NCBI RefSeq assembly: GCF_001425265.1
Contig: NZ_LMEC01000001.1
Location: forward strand, 1,136,036-1,200,035
Length of the DNA: 64,000 bases
Origin: Massilia sp. Root418
GTDB lineage: Bacteria; Pseudomonadota; Gammaproteobacteria; Burkholderiales; Burkholderiaceae_D
Reading direction: 5' to 3'
Shown: positions 1 through 8,089 of the stretch, in pieces
Layout: each line of letters begins with the position of its first letter
Numbering within the stretch: position 1 is the stretch's first letter
Notes under the pieces: model-generated
The model's database searches: none
The model's input: the letters and a program-made list of their open reading frames with translations, nothing else
What the model was told of the DNA's origin: nothing
Made by a program: the position numbers and the translations under genes

Positions 1-507
1 GGACGGCTTGGCCACGTTGTCCTCGCCGGCCAGGTGGGCGATCTGCTTGAGCGCGGCCTTGCTGGTCTGGGCCAGCATGAAGCGCGACACCGGGCGTTCG
101 GCGATCTGCAGCGCTTCCTGCAGGCCGATCTTGTCCTGGTCGTAGGGCACGAAGGCATCCTTCCACACCTGGTCGCCGATCGGCCGCATCACCAGCAGGG
201 TCAGGATCAGGGCCACGCCGGTGACCACCCGGTTGGGCAAGCCCTGCTGCAGGCCCAGGGCCTGGCGCAGCAGCGACAGCACGATCACGAAGCGGGTAAA
301 GCTGGTCATCATCATGACCATGATGGGCAGCAAGCCCAGCAAGGTCATGATGATCAGGATCTGGGTCTTGACCGTCAGTTCCGTCTTGGCGCCCGGCACC
401 ACGTCGGCCAGCAGGTCGACCGCGTGCGCCGGCGCGCTCGCCAGCAGGCACAGGAACAGGGCCGCCGCGCCGGCGGCAGCGAGCGTCCTGCGGGCAGCCA
501 GGGTCAT
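1..507 (-). CDS. fliP: FliP, flagellar type III export gate protein (3' end cut by window edge)
   Basis: FliP builds the export gate core with FliQ and FliR in the inner membrane. The 169 codons seen start with a signal-peptide-like hydrophobic segment (residues 10-29, ending APAHA). The family signature follows: a TM helix running into TSFTRFVIVLSLLRQALG at about residues 68-85, then a second hydrophobic segment (VALILTLLVM). The frame is open to position 1, so the C-terminal part lies outside the window. The ATG at 507 overlaps the fliN stop as ATGA, which means translational coupling. FliP follows FliN directly with no fliO between them, as in lateral (Flag-2) systems. Identification is secure. 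Confidence 0.95.
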   Translation of the reverse strand, partial: MTLAARRTLAAAGAAALFLCLLASAPAHAVDLLADVVPGAKTELTVKTQILIIMTLLGLLPIMVMMMTSFTRFVIVLSLLRQALGLQQGLPNRVVTGVALILTLLVMRPIGDQVWKDAFVPYDQDKIGLQEALQIAERPVSRFMLAQTSKAALKQIAHLAGEDNVAKPS

Positions 508-884
508 GGCGTCATCATGTCGAGGTTCAAGCCGTCCAGGTCGATCACCTTCAAACCATAGTTTTCGCCCGCCACCACCACTTCGGCGCGGCCGATGGCG
601 GTGCCGTTGACCTTGATGATCAGCGGTTCGCCGGCCAGCACGTCCAGCTCCACCACGCTGTCCGGGCCGATGGCCATCAGGTCTTGCAGCGAAATGCGCG
701 CCGAGCCCACTTCCAGGGTCAGCGTGACGGGAATCTTGCGCATCATCTGCGGCAGGTCGCGGCGGCCGCCGCTGCGGGCCGGCGCCACGTCGGCCAGGTC
801 GTTGCTGACCTGGTCGATGATCATTTCTTCCGACAGGTCCTCCAGCAGCGCATCGCTGGTGCTGTTTGCGTTAATGTTCATCAT
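504..884 (-). CDS. fliN: FliN, flagellar motor switch C-ring protein
   Basis: FliN forms the base of the C-ring and helps dock the export apparatus through FliH. The 126-residue product is short, as usual for FliN. Residues 47-120 form a single SpoA/FliMN-C domain, with the typical stretch VTLTLEVGSARISLQDL followed by VELDVLAGEPLIIKVNG. It lies between fliM (3-bp gap) and fliP (4-bp overlap) on the minus strand. The start chosen is the first of two adjacent Met codons; the second is equally possible. Confidence 0.96.
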   Translation of the reverse strand: MMNINANSTSDALLEDLSEEMIIDQVSNDLADVAPARSGGRRDLPQMMRKIPVTLTLEVGSARISLQDLMAIGPDSVVELDVLAGEPLIIKVNGTAIGRAEVVVAGENYGLKVIDLDGLNLDMMTP

Positions 885-887
885 GGA

Positions 888-1763
888 TTATTCGACATCT
901 TCAAAAGAGGTTAAACAGAGCTTGCCCTTGTGCTCGCTCACGGCGGCCGTAAACAGGCGCGAATCGTCGAGCAGGACTTCTGCCCGGTGCATGCTGATCG
1001 GGATCACGTCGCCGATGCGCAAGTCGAACAGGTTGCCCAGTTCCATTTCCTTGCTGACCAGGCGGCCCTGCAGGCCCACCTGCAGGCGCGCGCCCAGCGG
1101 CGCCTGGTTGCGCCCGGCGCGGCGCGCGGTGTCGCGCTCGGGCTGCAGGCCGCGCAGCACGCTGGCCATCAGATTCTTGTCGAGGGCAAACAGGAAACGG
1201 CCGCTGAGCGGCTGTCCGCCTTCACTGTCGGGGTCGCTCACCGTGACACCGATCACCCAGCCGCCCCTGGCCGGCAGCGCGCCGCCGGCCGGCTTGAAGC
1301 CCGCGTCCTCGCCCGGCTTGGCAGCCAACGCGGGCGCCGGCAAGTTCGATTCGATGCGGCCGGCCAGGGTCCCGGCCAGCTGCTGGCCCAGCACCACGGC
1401 CAGGCGCTCTTCGGTGGCGGTTACTTTCACGGCGGTATCGTCGGCAGCCGCATTGCTCTTGGCGCGGCCGTAGCGGTAGTTCAGCACCGCCAGCAGCACC
1501 TTGCGCTCCAGCGAGAACGCGATCTGCCCGGCAGGGGCCGAGAAATTGGTCCAGCGCAGCGCGGTTTCTTCGCCGTCCAGGCGCGAAAACGCCACACTGT
1601 CGACCTGGAAACTGCCCCAGTAGCGGCGGTTCACATTCAGCCGCATGGCCTGGGCCAGGTCTTCCTTGAGCTGGGCGGCAAAGGCCGGCAGCCTGTGCAC
1701 CGGCCTGCCCAGCAGGCAGGGGTCCAGAACTTGGTGTTGCTCAGTCTGTTTTATGATGGTCAT
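888..1763 (-). CDS. fliM: FliM, flagellar motor switch protein (divergent)
   Basis: FliM is the middle of the C-ring: it bridges FliG and FliN and normally receives CheY-P. The C-terminal 70 residues form a SpoA domain (GLQGRLVSKEMELGNLFDL) like that of FliN, preceded by a CheC-like middle domain. The frame stays open up to 1832, but ATG 1763 (MTIIKQTEQ) is preferred because the extra 23 residues look like intergenic sequence. This gives 291 residues, short for FliM. Two things are unusual. The N-terminus has no EIDALL-type CheY-binding segment. The GGxG loop of the middle domain that meets FliG is replaced by a YGRAK stretch. FliM heads the minus-strand fliMNP operon, divergent from fliE. 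The family call is firm; the functional meaning of the losses is inference. Confidence 0.9.
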   Translation of the reverse strand: MTIIKQTEQHQVLDPCLLGRPVHRLPAFAAQLKEDLAQAMRLNVNRRYWGSFQVDSVAFSRLDGEETALRWTNFSAPAGQIAFSLERKVLLAVLNYRYGRAKSNAAADDTAVKVTATEERLAVVLGQQLAGTLAGRIESNLPAPALAAKPGEDAGFKPAGGALPARGGWVIGVTVSDPDSEGGQPLSGRFLFALDKNLMASVLRGLQPERDTARRAGRNQAPLGARLQVGLQGRLVSKEMELGNLFDLRIGDVIPISMHRAEVLLDDSRLFTAAVSEHKGKLCLTSFEDVE

Positions 1764-2291
1764 TTCAGTGATCTGGTCGGTACGCTGTGAGCGCGCTGGC
1801 GATACGCCGATTGTTGCACAACCGCATGCCATATCCTAGCTTAAAAAGCGCCTGCGAAGCTAGGGTGTTCTGTCCGCGCAGCGGAGCCGAAGCTTACAAC
1901 AATTCCCCTATTATTGCTATGGATCAATAGAGGGCGAATAAAACGTTTTCTCCCTCTAGGGGCTTTACAGGGAAGTTGCCAGCGGGTAAGCTTATTCGTA
2001 GCATGACGGCGATGCAGCCGCAACGCAACAAAAAACCGCGAAAGTGATGCTTAGTGCATGATTAAAAAGGAAATTCTGTCGTTTTCCTGCGCCACTCGGC
2101 GGCTTGGGAACGGCTTTTTTGTTGTTTCGATGCACGCCGATACGCCGAACTAATTTCCAGCATGTATCATTCCCCTGAGTCCGCTTTGAGACGCGTCGCA
2201 GCCGGCGGTGATCCCCGGGCACAGTCCGGATATGGCCAACATGGGGCTATGTAGCCATGTGTAAGCAACGTTGCAATTAAGTGGAGGTTTC
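1764..2291. promoter_or_regulatory. Divergent fliM/fliE intergenic control region
   Basis: These 528 bp hold no convincing gene and are clearly more AT-rich than the flanks. They must carry the promoters for fliMNP (leftward) and fliEFGHIJ (rightward). The 11-mer CGATACGCCGA occurs twice in direct orientation, at 1800-1810 and 2138-2148, one copy near each end, which is a plausible activator site. A weak -24/-12-like match (TG at 2260 region, TTGC before the fliE leader) lacks the essential GG, so no sigma-54 promoter is claimed. A strong GGAGG ribosome site lies just before the fliE ATG. In Flag-2 loci this position usually holds the lafK regulator gene; it is absent here. Confidence 0.5.
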
Positions 2292-2645
2292 ATGGCTAAT
2301 GAATTTGCCAGCCTGATCCAGGCGGATCTGGCATCCCTGACGAATGCGGCGGCCGACCTGTCGGTCAACGCCATCGCCCCGGCGGCCCAGTTCGGCGCCG
2401 TGGCCGGCCACGGGGGCAATCCCTCGTTCTCGTTTTCCCAGTCCATGCGCGACGCGGTGACCCGCGTCAACAATGACGACGCCATGGCGGCCCAGAAAAT
2501 GGCCGACGTGGACGCCGGCCGCAGCGACGACCTGGTGGGCGCCATGCTGTCCAGCCAGGAAGCCAGCCTGTCCTTCTCGATGCTGATGCAAGTGCGCAAC
2601 AAGGTCATGGGCGCCGTCGACGAACTGATCAAACTGCCGCTTTGA
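2292..2645 (+). CDS. fliE: FliE, hook-basal body complex junction protein
   Basis: FliE links the MS ring to the proximal rod and is an early export substrate. The 117-residue product has the family's C-terminal pattern: a helix with many small residues ending SQEASLSFSMLMQVRNKV and a short tail. The ATG at 2292 is chosen because a strong GGAGG lies 6-7 bases upstream. An in-frame ATG seven codons earlier has no ribosome site. It is the first gene of the rightward fliEFGHIJ set; a 136-bp gap with GC-rich short inverted repeats separates it from fliF. Confidence 0.93.
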   Translation: MANEFASLIQADLASLTNAAADLSVNAIAPAAQFGAVAGHGGNPSFSFSQSMRDAVTRVNNDDAMAAQKMADVDAGRSDDLVGAMLSSQEASLSFSMLMQVRNKVMGAVDELIKLPL

Positions 2646-2781
2646 TCGCAGCAGCATTGCCGGCCAGGTTGCCGGCCCTGACTACCGCAGTACTGCACGC
2701 TGACCTGCAGCGTACCCACGCCGGCCCGCGCCGGCCGTCGTTTCCCGTTCCGGCTTTAACCTTTCCACGCGAAAGACCACA

Positions 2782-4545
2782 GTGATCAACACCATCAAGT
2801 CCGCCTTCGGGCGCTGGCGCTCAGGCGACGGCGCAACTCCCGCCCTACCGCCTGCCTTGCTCAAAAATCTCACTCCCATCTTGCTACTCGCGGTCGGCGT
2901 CACGGCCCTGGTGCTGATGGTGCTGTGGAAGGACCAAGCGGCCTACAAGCCGGTCTTCGGCGCGCGCGAAAAAGTGGTGGCGGCCGACATGATGACGGTG
3001 CTGGACGGCGAACACATCCCCTACCGCGTGCACCCGGACAGCGGCCAGGTGCTGGTGCCCGAATCCATGCTGGGCAAGGTGCGCATGCTGCTGGCCTCGA
3101 AGGGCGTGACGGCCCAGCTGCCGGCCGGCCTGGAACTGATGGACAAGAACGACCCGCTGGGCGTGTCGCAGTTCGTGCAGGACGTGCGCTTCCGGCGCGG
3201 CCTGGAAGGCGAACTGGCGCAATCGATCATGACGCTGGACGCGATCGCCTCGGCGCGCGTGCACCTGTCGATCGCCAAGTCGACCTCCTTTGTCAGCAGC
3301 GACGGCGACAAGTCGTCGGCCTCGGTGGTGATCGCCACCAAGCCGGGCCAGAAGCTGTCGCCGGAAACCATCGCTGCCGTGGTCAACATGGTGGCCGGCA
3401 GCGTGGCCAGCCTGAGCCCGGCGCGCGTGAGCCTGGTGGACCAGGCCGGCAACCTGCTGTCGTCCCACGTGGACCTGGCCGACGGCTTCGACTCCTCGGC
3501 CGCCACCAATGAAAACGGCAAGCGCCTGCAGGATGAGATCCGCAACAACATCCGCGGCCTGCTGGGTCCCATCGTCGGCGAAGACAACTTCCGCCTCAGC
3601 GTGACGGCAGCCGTGAACAACGACAAGGTCGAGGAAACGGTCGAGAAATACGGCGAAACCCCGAAAGTGACCAGCGAAGCCATGCGCGAAGAGCAGGACC
3701 GCAACCGCCTGGTGATGGGCGTGCCCGGCACCCTGTCGAACCGCCCGCCCGCGGCCGACGCGCCCAAGACCAATCCGGCCGACCCCAACCAGCAGCCGGA
3801 CGGCACCGCCAAGAAGAACGCCACCACCCGCCAGTACGCCTACGACCGCAGCATCGTGCAAACCAAGCATGCGCGCGGCACGCTGGAAAAGCAGAGCGTG
3901 GCCGTGGTGCTGGCGCAGGCTGCCGCACCGTTCCCGAAAACCGGCTGGACCGCCGCCGAACTGGCCAATATCGACAAGGTGCTGCGCAACGGCCTGGGCA
4001 TCAACGCCGAGCGCGGCGACACCCTGATCGTCACCGCCATGAATTTCCCGGCCAAGGCCGCCGTCACGCCATGGTGGCAGGAGCGCGACACCGTGGTCGA
4101 CTTCGGTTCCTGGCTGAGCTACGCGGTAGGCGCCATCCTGGCCTACTTCCTGCTGCTGCGCCCCATGCTGCGCCTGGTCACGGCGCGCTTCGCGCCGGCC
4201 CAGCCGCAGGCAGTGGCCCTGCAGGGCCGCGGCGCCGCAGCGCGCGCCGCCGGCAGCGCCGAAGCCACCGTGGTGGGCGGCCAGGCCGGCGCCCAGCCGG
4301 CGCCGGGCGCCCCTGCCCTGGGCTCGCCGGAGGCGGGCCACGAAGGCAAGGCCGACCAGCAGGCGGAACAGGCTGCCAAGCCTGGCATGCCGGTCGTGCC
4401 GCTGCTGGAGAACTACGACCTGCCGCCGACCGGTTCCTCGGTCGACGTGATGGTGGACCACCTGAAGATCCTGGCGGAAAAAGAGCCGGAACGCGTAGCC
4501 GAAGTCGTCAAACAATGGATGCAGAAAAATGGCCGAACTCAATAA
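2782..4545 (+). CDS. fliF: FliF, flagellar MS-ring protein
   Basis: FliF oligomerises into the inner-membrane MS ring. The 587 residues show the classic layout: TM1 at about 31-50, a periplasmic ring-building region (YscJ/FliF family, 60-230, with GLEGELAQSIMTLDAIASARVHL), a Pro/Asn-rich variable segment near 310-350, and TM2 at about 442-462 (LSYAVGAILAYFLLLRPML). A Gly/Ala-rich cytoplasmic linker follows, then a C-terminal FliG-binding helix (LKILAEKEPERVAEVVKQW). The start is GTG 2782; no earlier start is plausible. The end overlaps fliG by 17 bases. Confidence 0.97.
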   Translation: MINTIKSAFGRWRSGDGATPALPPALLKNLTPILLLAVGVTALVLMVLWKDQAAYKPVFGAREKVVAADMMTVLDGEHIPYRVHPDSGQVLVPESMLGKVRMLLASKGVTAQLPAGLELMDKNDPLGVSQFVQDVRFRRGLEGELAQSIMTLDAIASARVHLSIAKSTSFVSSDGDKSSASVVIATKPGQKLSPETIAAVVNMVAGSVASLSPARVSLVDQAGNLLSSHVDLADGFDSSAATNENGKRLQDEIRNNIRGLLGPIVGEDNFRLSVTAAVNNDKVEETVEKYGETPKVTSEAMREEQDRNRLVMGVPGTLSNRPPAADAPKTNPADPNQQPDGTAKKNATTRQYAYDRSIVQTKHARGTLEKQSVAVVLAQAAAPFPKTGWTAAELANIDKVLRNGLGINAERGDTLIVTAMNFPAKAAVTPWWQERDTVVDFGSWLSYAVGAILAYFLLLRPMLRLVTARFAPAQPQAVALQGRGAAARAAGSAEATVVGGQAGAQPAPGAPALGSPEAGHEGKADQQAEQAAKPGMPVVPLLENYDLPPTGSSVDVMVDHLKILAEKEPERVAEVVKQWMQKNGRTQ

Positions 4546-5551
4546 CGAACTGCCCGATACTGCGGGCCTGACCCCGGTCGAACAGGCCGCCATCGTGCTG
4601 CTGAGCATAGGCGAGGAGCCGGCTGCCGCCGTGCTGCGCTGCCTGTCGCGCGAGGAGCTGCTGGAAGTGACGCAAGTGATGTCGCGCATGAGCGGCATCA
4701 AGGTGGAAGCCGTGAAGACCGCCATGCAGTCCTTCTTCGACGATTACCGCGAACAGTCCGGCGTGCACGGCGCCTCGCGCGCCTACCTGAAGCGCTCGCT
4801 GGACCTGGCGCTGGGCAACGATATCGCGAACACCGTGCTCAACAATATCTACGGCGACGAGCTGCGCCCGAAAATGGCGCGCCTGCAGTGGGCCTCGCCG
4901 AAGTGGCTGGCCGAGTACATCGCCAACGAGCACGTGCAGATGCAGGCCGTGTTCCTGGCCTTCCTGCCGCCCGCGCTGGCCGGCCAGATCATCGACGCGC
5001 TGCCGCTGGAAGGGCGCGACCTGGTGCTGCTGAACCTGGCGCGCCTGGACGAGATCGACCGCGACCTGCTGCAGGAGCTGGACGAGCTGGTGGACCGCTG
5101 CCTGGGCAACTTCGACTCGCAAAGCACCAGCGTGGAAGGGATCCGCCAGACCGCCGAGATCCTCAACCGCCTGCCCGGCAACCGGGCCCAGATCGTCGAA
5201 CTGCTGCGCGCGCACGACCCGGAAGTGGTGAACCAGATCGAACTGTCGATGTACGACTTCCTGATCCTGTCGACCCAGACCGAAGCGACCCTGTCGCGCC
5301 TGATCGAGGAAGTGCCGCTGGAGCAGTGGGCCATTGCGCTCAAGGGCGCCGAGCTGGCCATCCGCGATGCCATCCTGAAGACCATGCCGAAACGCCAGGC
5401 GCAAGCCTTCGAGGACATGATGCGCCGCGCCGGTCCGGTGCCGATGTCGCGCATCGAGCAGACCCGCCAGGAAATCATGGCCACCGTCAAGGCGCTGGCC
5501 GATGCCGGCGAAGTCGAAGTGCAGCTGTTTGCCGAAACGGTGGTGGAATAA
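4529..5551 (+). CDS. fliG: FliG, flagellar motor switch/torque protein
   Basis: FliG couples stator force to the rotor. The 340-residue protein has FliG_N (about 10-110), FliG_M (about 115-195) and FliG_C (about 220-335, including EVPLEQWAIALKGAE). In FliG_M the conserved EHPQ motif that contacts FliM reads EHVQ at about residue 132. In the torque helix the conserved Arg of the MxxR turn is kept, but the usual Asp-Asp pair reads Asp-Met. It overlaps fliF by 17 bases and fliH by one (TAATG). Identification is secure; the motif comparison is from memory of E. coli FliG. Confidence 0.96.
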   Translation: MAELNNELPDTAGLTPVEQAAIVLLSIGEEPAAAVLRCLSREELLEVTQVMSRMSGIKVEAVKTAMQSFFDDYREQSGVHGASRAYLKRSLDLALGNDIANTVLNNIYGDELRPKMARLQWASPKWLAEYIANEHVQMQAVFLAFLPPALAGQIIDALPLEGRDLVLLNLARLDEIDRDLLQELDELVDRCLGNFDSQSTSVEGIRQTAEILNRLPGNRAQIVELLRAHDPEVVNQIELSMYDFLILSTQTEATLSRLIEEVPLEQWAIALKGAELAIRDAILKTMPKRQAQAFEDMMRRAGPVPMSRIEQTRQEIMATVKALADAGEVEVQLFAETVVE

Positions 5552-6249
5552 TGAAGCAGTTCCGTCCCTACCGCTTCCCGCCCCTGTCGCAGTTCGCGCC
5601 GCCGCCCACCCGCAACGGCGGCACCGGCATGGCCACCGACAGCGCCCAGTGGCAAGCCTCGGTCAGCGAGGGCTTTGAACAGGGCCAGCGCGACGGCTAC
5701 GAGATCGGCCTGCAGCGCGGCCAGGAGGACGGCTTCGAGGCCGGCCGCAACGCCGGCTTCGAGCAGGGCCGCGAGGAAGGCCGCAATGAAACCCTGGTCG
5801 GCTTCGACACCATGGCGCGCCCGGTGGAAGCCATGCTCAAGGGCCTGAAAAAACTGCGCGCCGACTACCGCGCGGCGCAGCGCAAGGAAGTGGTGGACCT
5901 GGTGGCCAAGGTGGCGCGCTCGGTGATCCGCGCCGAGCTGGCGCTGCAGCCGGTGCAGATCATGGCCCTGGTCGACGAGACCCTGGCCTCGATGCCGCCG
6001 ACCCGCGAAGACATCGACGTCTACCTGAACCCGGAAGAACTCAAGCGCATCGCCGACCTCGATCCGAAGCGCACCAAGCGCTGGAACCTGATCCCCGACC
6101 CGCGCCTGGACATCGGCGAGTGCCGCATCCGCGCCGGCGACAACGAAGTCGATGCCGGCTGCCATCAACGTCTTGCTGCCGTCATGGAACAGGTCGATAA
6201 TCAACTGCAGGCCGCTGATAGCGGCGACGAGTCCGAGAGCGAAGAATGA
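5551..6249 (+). CDS. fliH: FliH, flagellar export ATPase regulator/stator
   Basis: FliH dimers hold FliI at the export gate and dock it on FliN. The 232-residue product carries the hallmark glycine-repeat helix (GxxxG register, residues about 41-78: EGFEQGQRDGYEIGLQRG and onward). A coiled coil and the C-terminal V-ATPase-E-like domain follow (KEVVDLVAKVARSVIRAEL, about 112-215). The ATG at 5551 shares one base with the fliG stop. The C-terminal tail is acidic and overlaps fliI by ATGA. Confidence 0.93.
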   Translation: MKQFRPYRFPPLSQFAPPPTRNGGTGMATDSAQWQASVSEGFEQGQRDGYEIGLQRGQEDGFEAGRNAGFEQGREEGRNETLVGFDTMARPVEAMLKGLKKLRADYRAAQRKEVVDLVAKVARSVIRAELALQPVQIMALVDETLASMPPTREDIDVYLNPEELKRIADLDPKRTKRWNLIPDPRLDIGECRIRAGDNEVDAGCHQRLAAVMEQVDNQLQAADSGDESESEE

Positions 6250-7556
6250 TAGCTGATGCCTTGCGCAAGCTGGAGCTGGACGCAGTCCCCATGGCCACCC
6301 CGACCGGGCGCCTGGTGGGCGCGTCCGGCCTGCTGCTCGAAGCCATGGGCTGCCCCTTGCACACGGGCCAGCGTTGCCAGATCGAAACGGTCAGCGGCGA
6401 ATGGCTGGACGCCCAGGTGGTCGGTTTCCGCGACAAGCTGTCGTACCTGATGCCGTTCAAGAAGGCCATCGGCCTGACCACCGGCGCGCGCGTGATGCCC
6501 TCGCCGGAAAAAGTCAGCCTGACCATCGGCCCCGGCTGGCTGGGCCGCATGGTCAACGGGCTGGGCGAGCCGATCGACGGACTGGGCAAGCTGGGCGGCG
6601 ATTTCCCGCTCGACTACACGCCGCCGCGCGTGCATCCGCTGCGCAAGAAGCCCGTCACCGAACCGCTGGACGTGGGCGTGCGCGCCATCAATTCCATGCT
6701 CACCCTGGGCAAGGGCCAGCGCGTCGGCCTGATGGCCGGCTCCGGCGTCGGCAAGTCCGTGCTGCTGGGCATGCTCACGCGCCAGACCGTGGCCGACGTG
6801 GTGGTGGTGGGACTGATCGGCGAGCGCTCGCGCGAGGTGCGCGAATTTGTCGACATGTCGCTGGGCCCGGAGGGCTTGCGCAAGGCCGTGCTGGTGATTG
6901 CACCGGCCGACGAGTCGCCGCTGATGCGCATCATGGCCACCGAACTGTGCCATTCAATCGCGGCGCACTACCGCGACCAGGGCAAGAACGTGCTGCTGCT
7001 GGTCGATTCGCTGACCCGCTACGCCATGGCGCTGCGCGAGCAGGCCCTGGCGCTGGGCGAACCGCCGGCCACCAAGGGCTATCCGCCGTCGGTGTTCTCC
7101 AACCTGCCGCAGCTGGTGGAATCGGCCGGCAACGGCGAGAATCCGATCGGCAGCATGAGCGCCATCTACACCGTGCTGGCCGAGGGCGACGACCAGCAGG
7201 ATCCGGTGGTCGACACCGCGCGCGCCATCCTGGACGGCCACATCGTGCTCACGCGCGAGCTGGCCGAGCGCGGCCATTATCCGGCCATCAACATCGGCGC
7301 CTCGATCAGCCGCTGCATGAACCAGGTCATCAGCAAGGAACACGTGCTGGCCGCGCGCGCGCTCAAGGCCTCCATGGCGCGCCACGACCGGGTGCGCGAC
7401 CTGATCCCGCTGGGCGCTTACGTGCCCGGTGCCGACCCGGTCACCGACAAGGCGGTGAACCTGCATCCCCATGTCGAAGAATTCCTGTGCCAGGGCACCA
7501 AGGAAGCGGCGCCCTACCCCGCGTGCGTGGCAACCCTTGAAAGGCTGATGGCATGA
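6246..7556 (+). CDS. fliI: FliI, flagellum-specific export ATPase
   Basis: FliI is the F1-beta-like hexameric ATPase of flagellar type III export. The 436-residue product has the Walker A GSGVGKS at about 165-171, Walker B VLLLVDSLTRYA at about 249-260, and the family signature PPSVFSNLPQLVE near 280. Length and domain order are normal. It starts within fliH (ATGA) and its stop overlaps fliJ, so fliGHIJ are tightly coupled. Confidence 0.97.
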   Translation: MIADALRKLELDAVPMATPTGRLVGASGLLLEAMGCPLHTGQRCQIETVSGEWLDAQVVGFRDKLSYLMPFKKAIGLTTGARVMPSPEKVSLTIGPGWLGRMVNGLGEPIDGLGKLGGDFPLDYTPPRVHPLRKKPVTEPLDVGVRAINSMLTLGKGQRVGLMAGSGVGKSVLLGMLTRQTVADVVVVGLIGERSREVREFVDMSLGPEGLRKAVLVIAPADESPLMRIMATELCHSIAAHYRDQGKNVLLLVDSLTRYAMALREQALALGEPPATKGYPPSVFSNLPQLVESAGNGENPIGSMSAIYTVLAEGDDQQDPVVDTARAILDGHIVLTRELAERGHYPAINIGASISRCMNQVISKEHVLAARALKASMARHDRVRDLIPLGAYVPGADPVTDKAVNLHPHVEEFLCQGTKEAAPYPACVATLERLMA

Positions 7557-8005
7557 TGAAAACGAAAAATCCGTCCCACATGGTGCGCAACCTGTCCACG
7601 CTGGTGGACCTGCGCAGCAACGAAGTGACGCGGCTGCAGACCGAGATGGCCGCCAAGGAAAGCGTGCGCGAGCGCTACCAGAAAAACCTGGAGCGCCTGA
7701 CCGGCTTGTACCAGAACAGCGGCGCCAGCGGCAAGCTGCCGATGGCGCTGGCTTCCAACTGCGGCGACTACAAGCAGGCCGTGATGCAGATGGCCGACAG
7801 CCACCGGCTCGACCTGTCCATGCACGAGGCCGACATGGCCGTGTCGCAGCGCGCCCTCACCGCCGCCTACGTCAAGCGCGAAGTGCTGGACCAGGTGCTG
7901 CAGAAGAAACAGTTGGCTGAAGTGCACCAGGAACAGGCCAAGGAACGCAAGCAGCATGACGAACTGGCAACGCAACTGTGGTTGCGCAGTCAAAAACCGG
8001 GTTAA
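7553..8005 (+). CDS. fliJ: FliJ, flagellar export chaperone/stalk
   Basis: FliJ is the coiled-coil stalk of the export ATPase and an escort protein for late chaperones. The 150-residue sequence is almost entirely helical and charged, with long heptad-like stretches (NEVTRLQTEMAAKESVRERY; AYVKREVLDQVLQKKQLAEV). Its length and its place directly after fliI fit the family. Start codons ATG-ATG at 7553/7556 overlap the fliI stop; the first is used. Sequence identity in this family is low, so the call rests largely on position and helical pattern. Confidence 0.85.
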   Translation: MMKTKNPSHMVRNLSTLVDLRSNEVTRLQTEMAAKESVRERYQKNLERLTGLYQNSGASGKLPMALASNCGDYKQAVMQMADSHRLDLSMHEADMAVSQRALTAAYVKREVLDQVLQKKQLAEVHQEQAKERKQHDELATQLWLRSQKPG

Positions 8006-8089
8006 TCCACAAAAATTTCATAGGGAAACATTTTCGGTCGCCTGTTAGCACTGTACACTTCCCTCTATAATTTCCCTGGAGCACACATC
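8006..8089 (+). promoter_or_regulatory. fliJ-fliD spacer with possible promoter
   Basis: This 84-bp AT-richer gap is the first break in the rightward series of overlapping genes and probably starts the late (fliD-motB) transcript. A perfect TATAAT lies at 8066-8071, but the -35 region is poor (TTAGCA at 8045-8050 would be only 15 bp away). Initiation there would leave a very short leader before GGAG and the ATG at 8090. No clear sigma-28 or sigma-54 site is visible. In Flag-2 loci the flagellin gene lies just upstream of fliD; there is no room for it here. Confidence 0.3.

Noticed and set aside
1764..1835. Sigma-54 promoter for fliM (TGGCATG followed by TGTGC on the minus strand)
   Set aside because: The spacing between GG and GC is 11, not 10; such promoters tolerate little change.
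2240..2291. Sigma-54 promoter upstream of fliE
   Set aside because: The TTGC part is present but the -24 GG is missing at the required spacing; GG-N10-GC is not satisfied.
4888..5550. Extended N-terminus for fliH
   Set aside because: The open frame upstream lies wholly inside fliG, is Arg/Gly/Ala-rich and shows no FliH features; the ATG at 5551 overlaps the fliG stop as expected.
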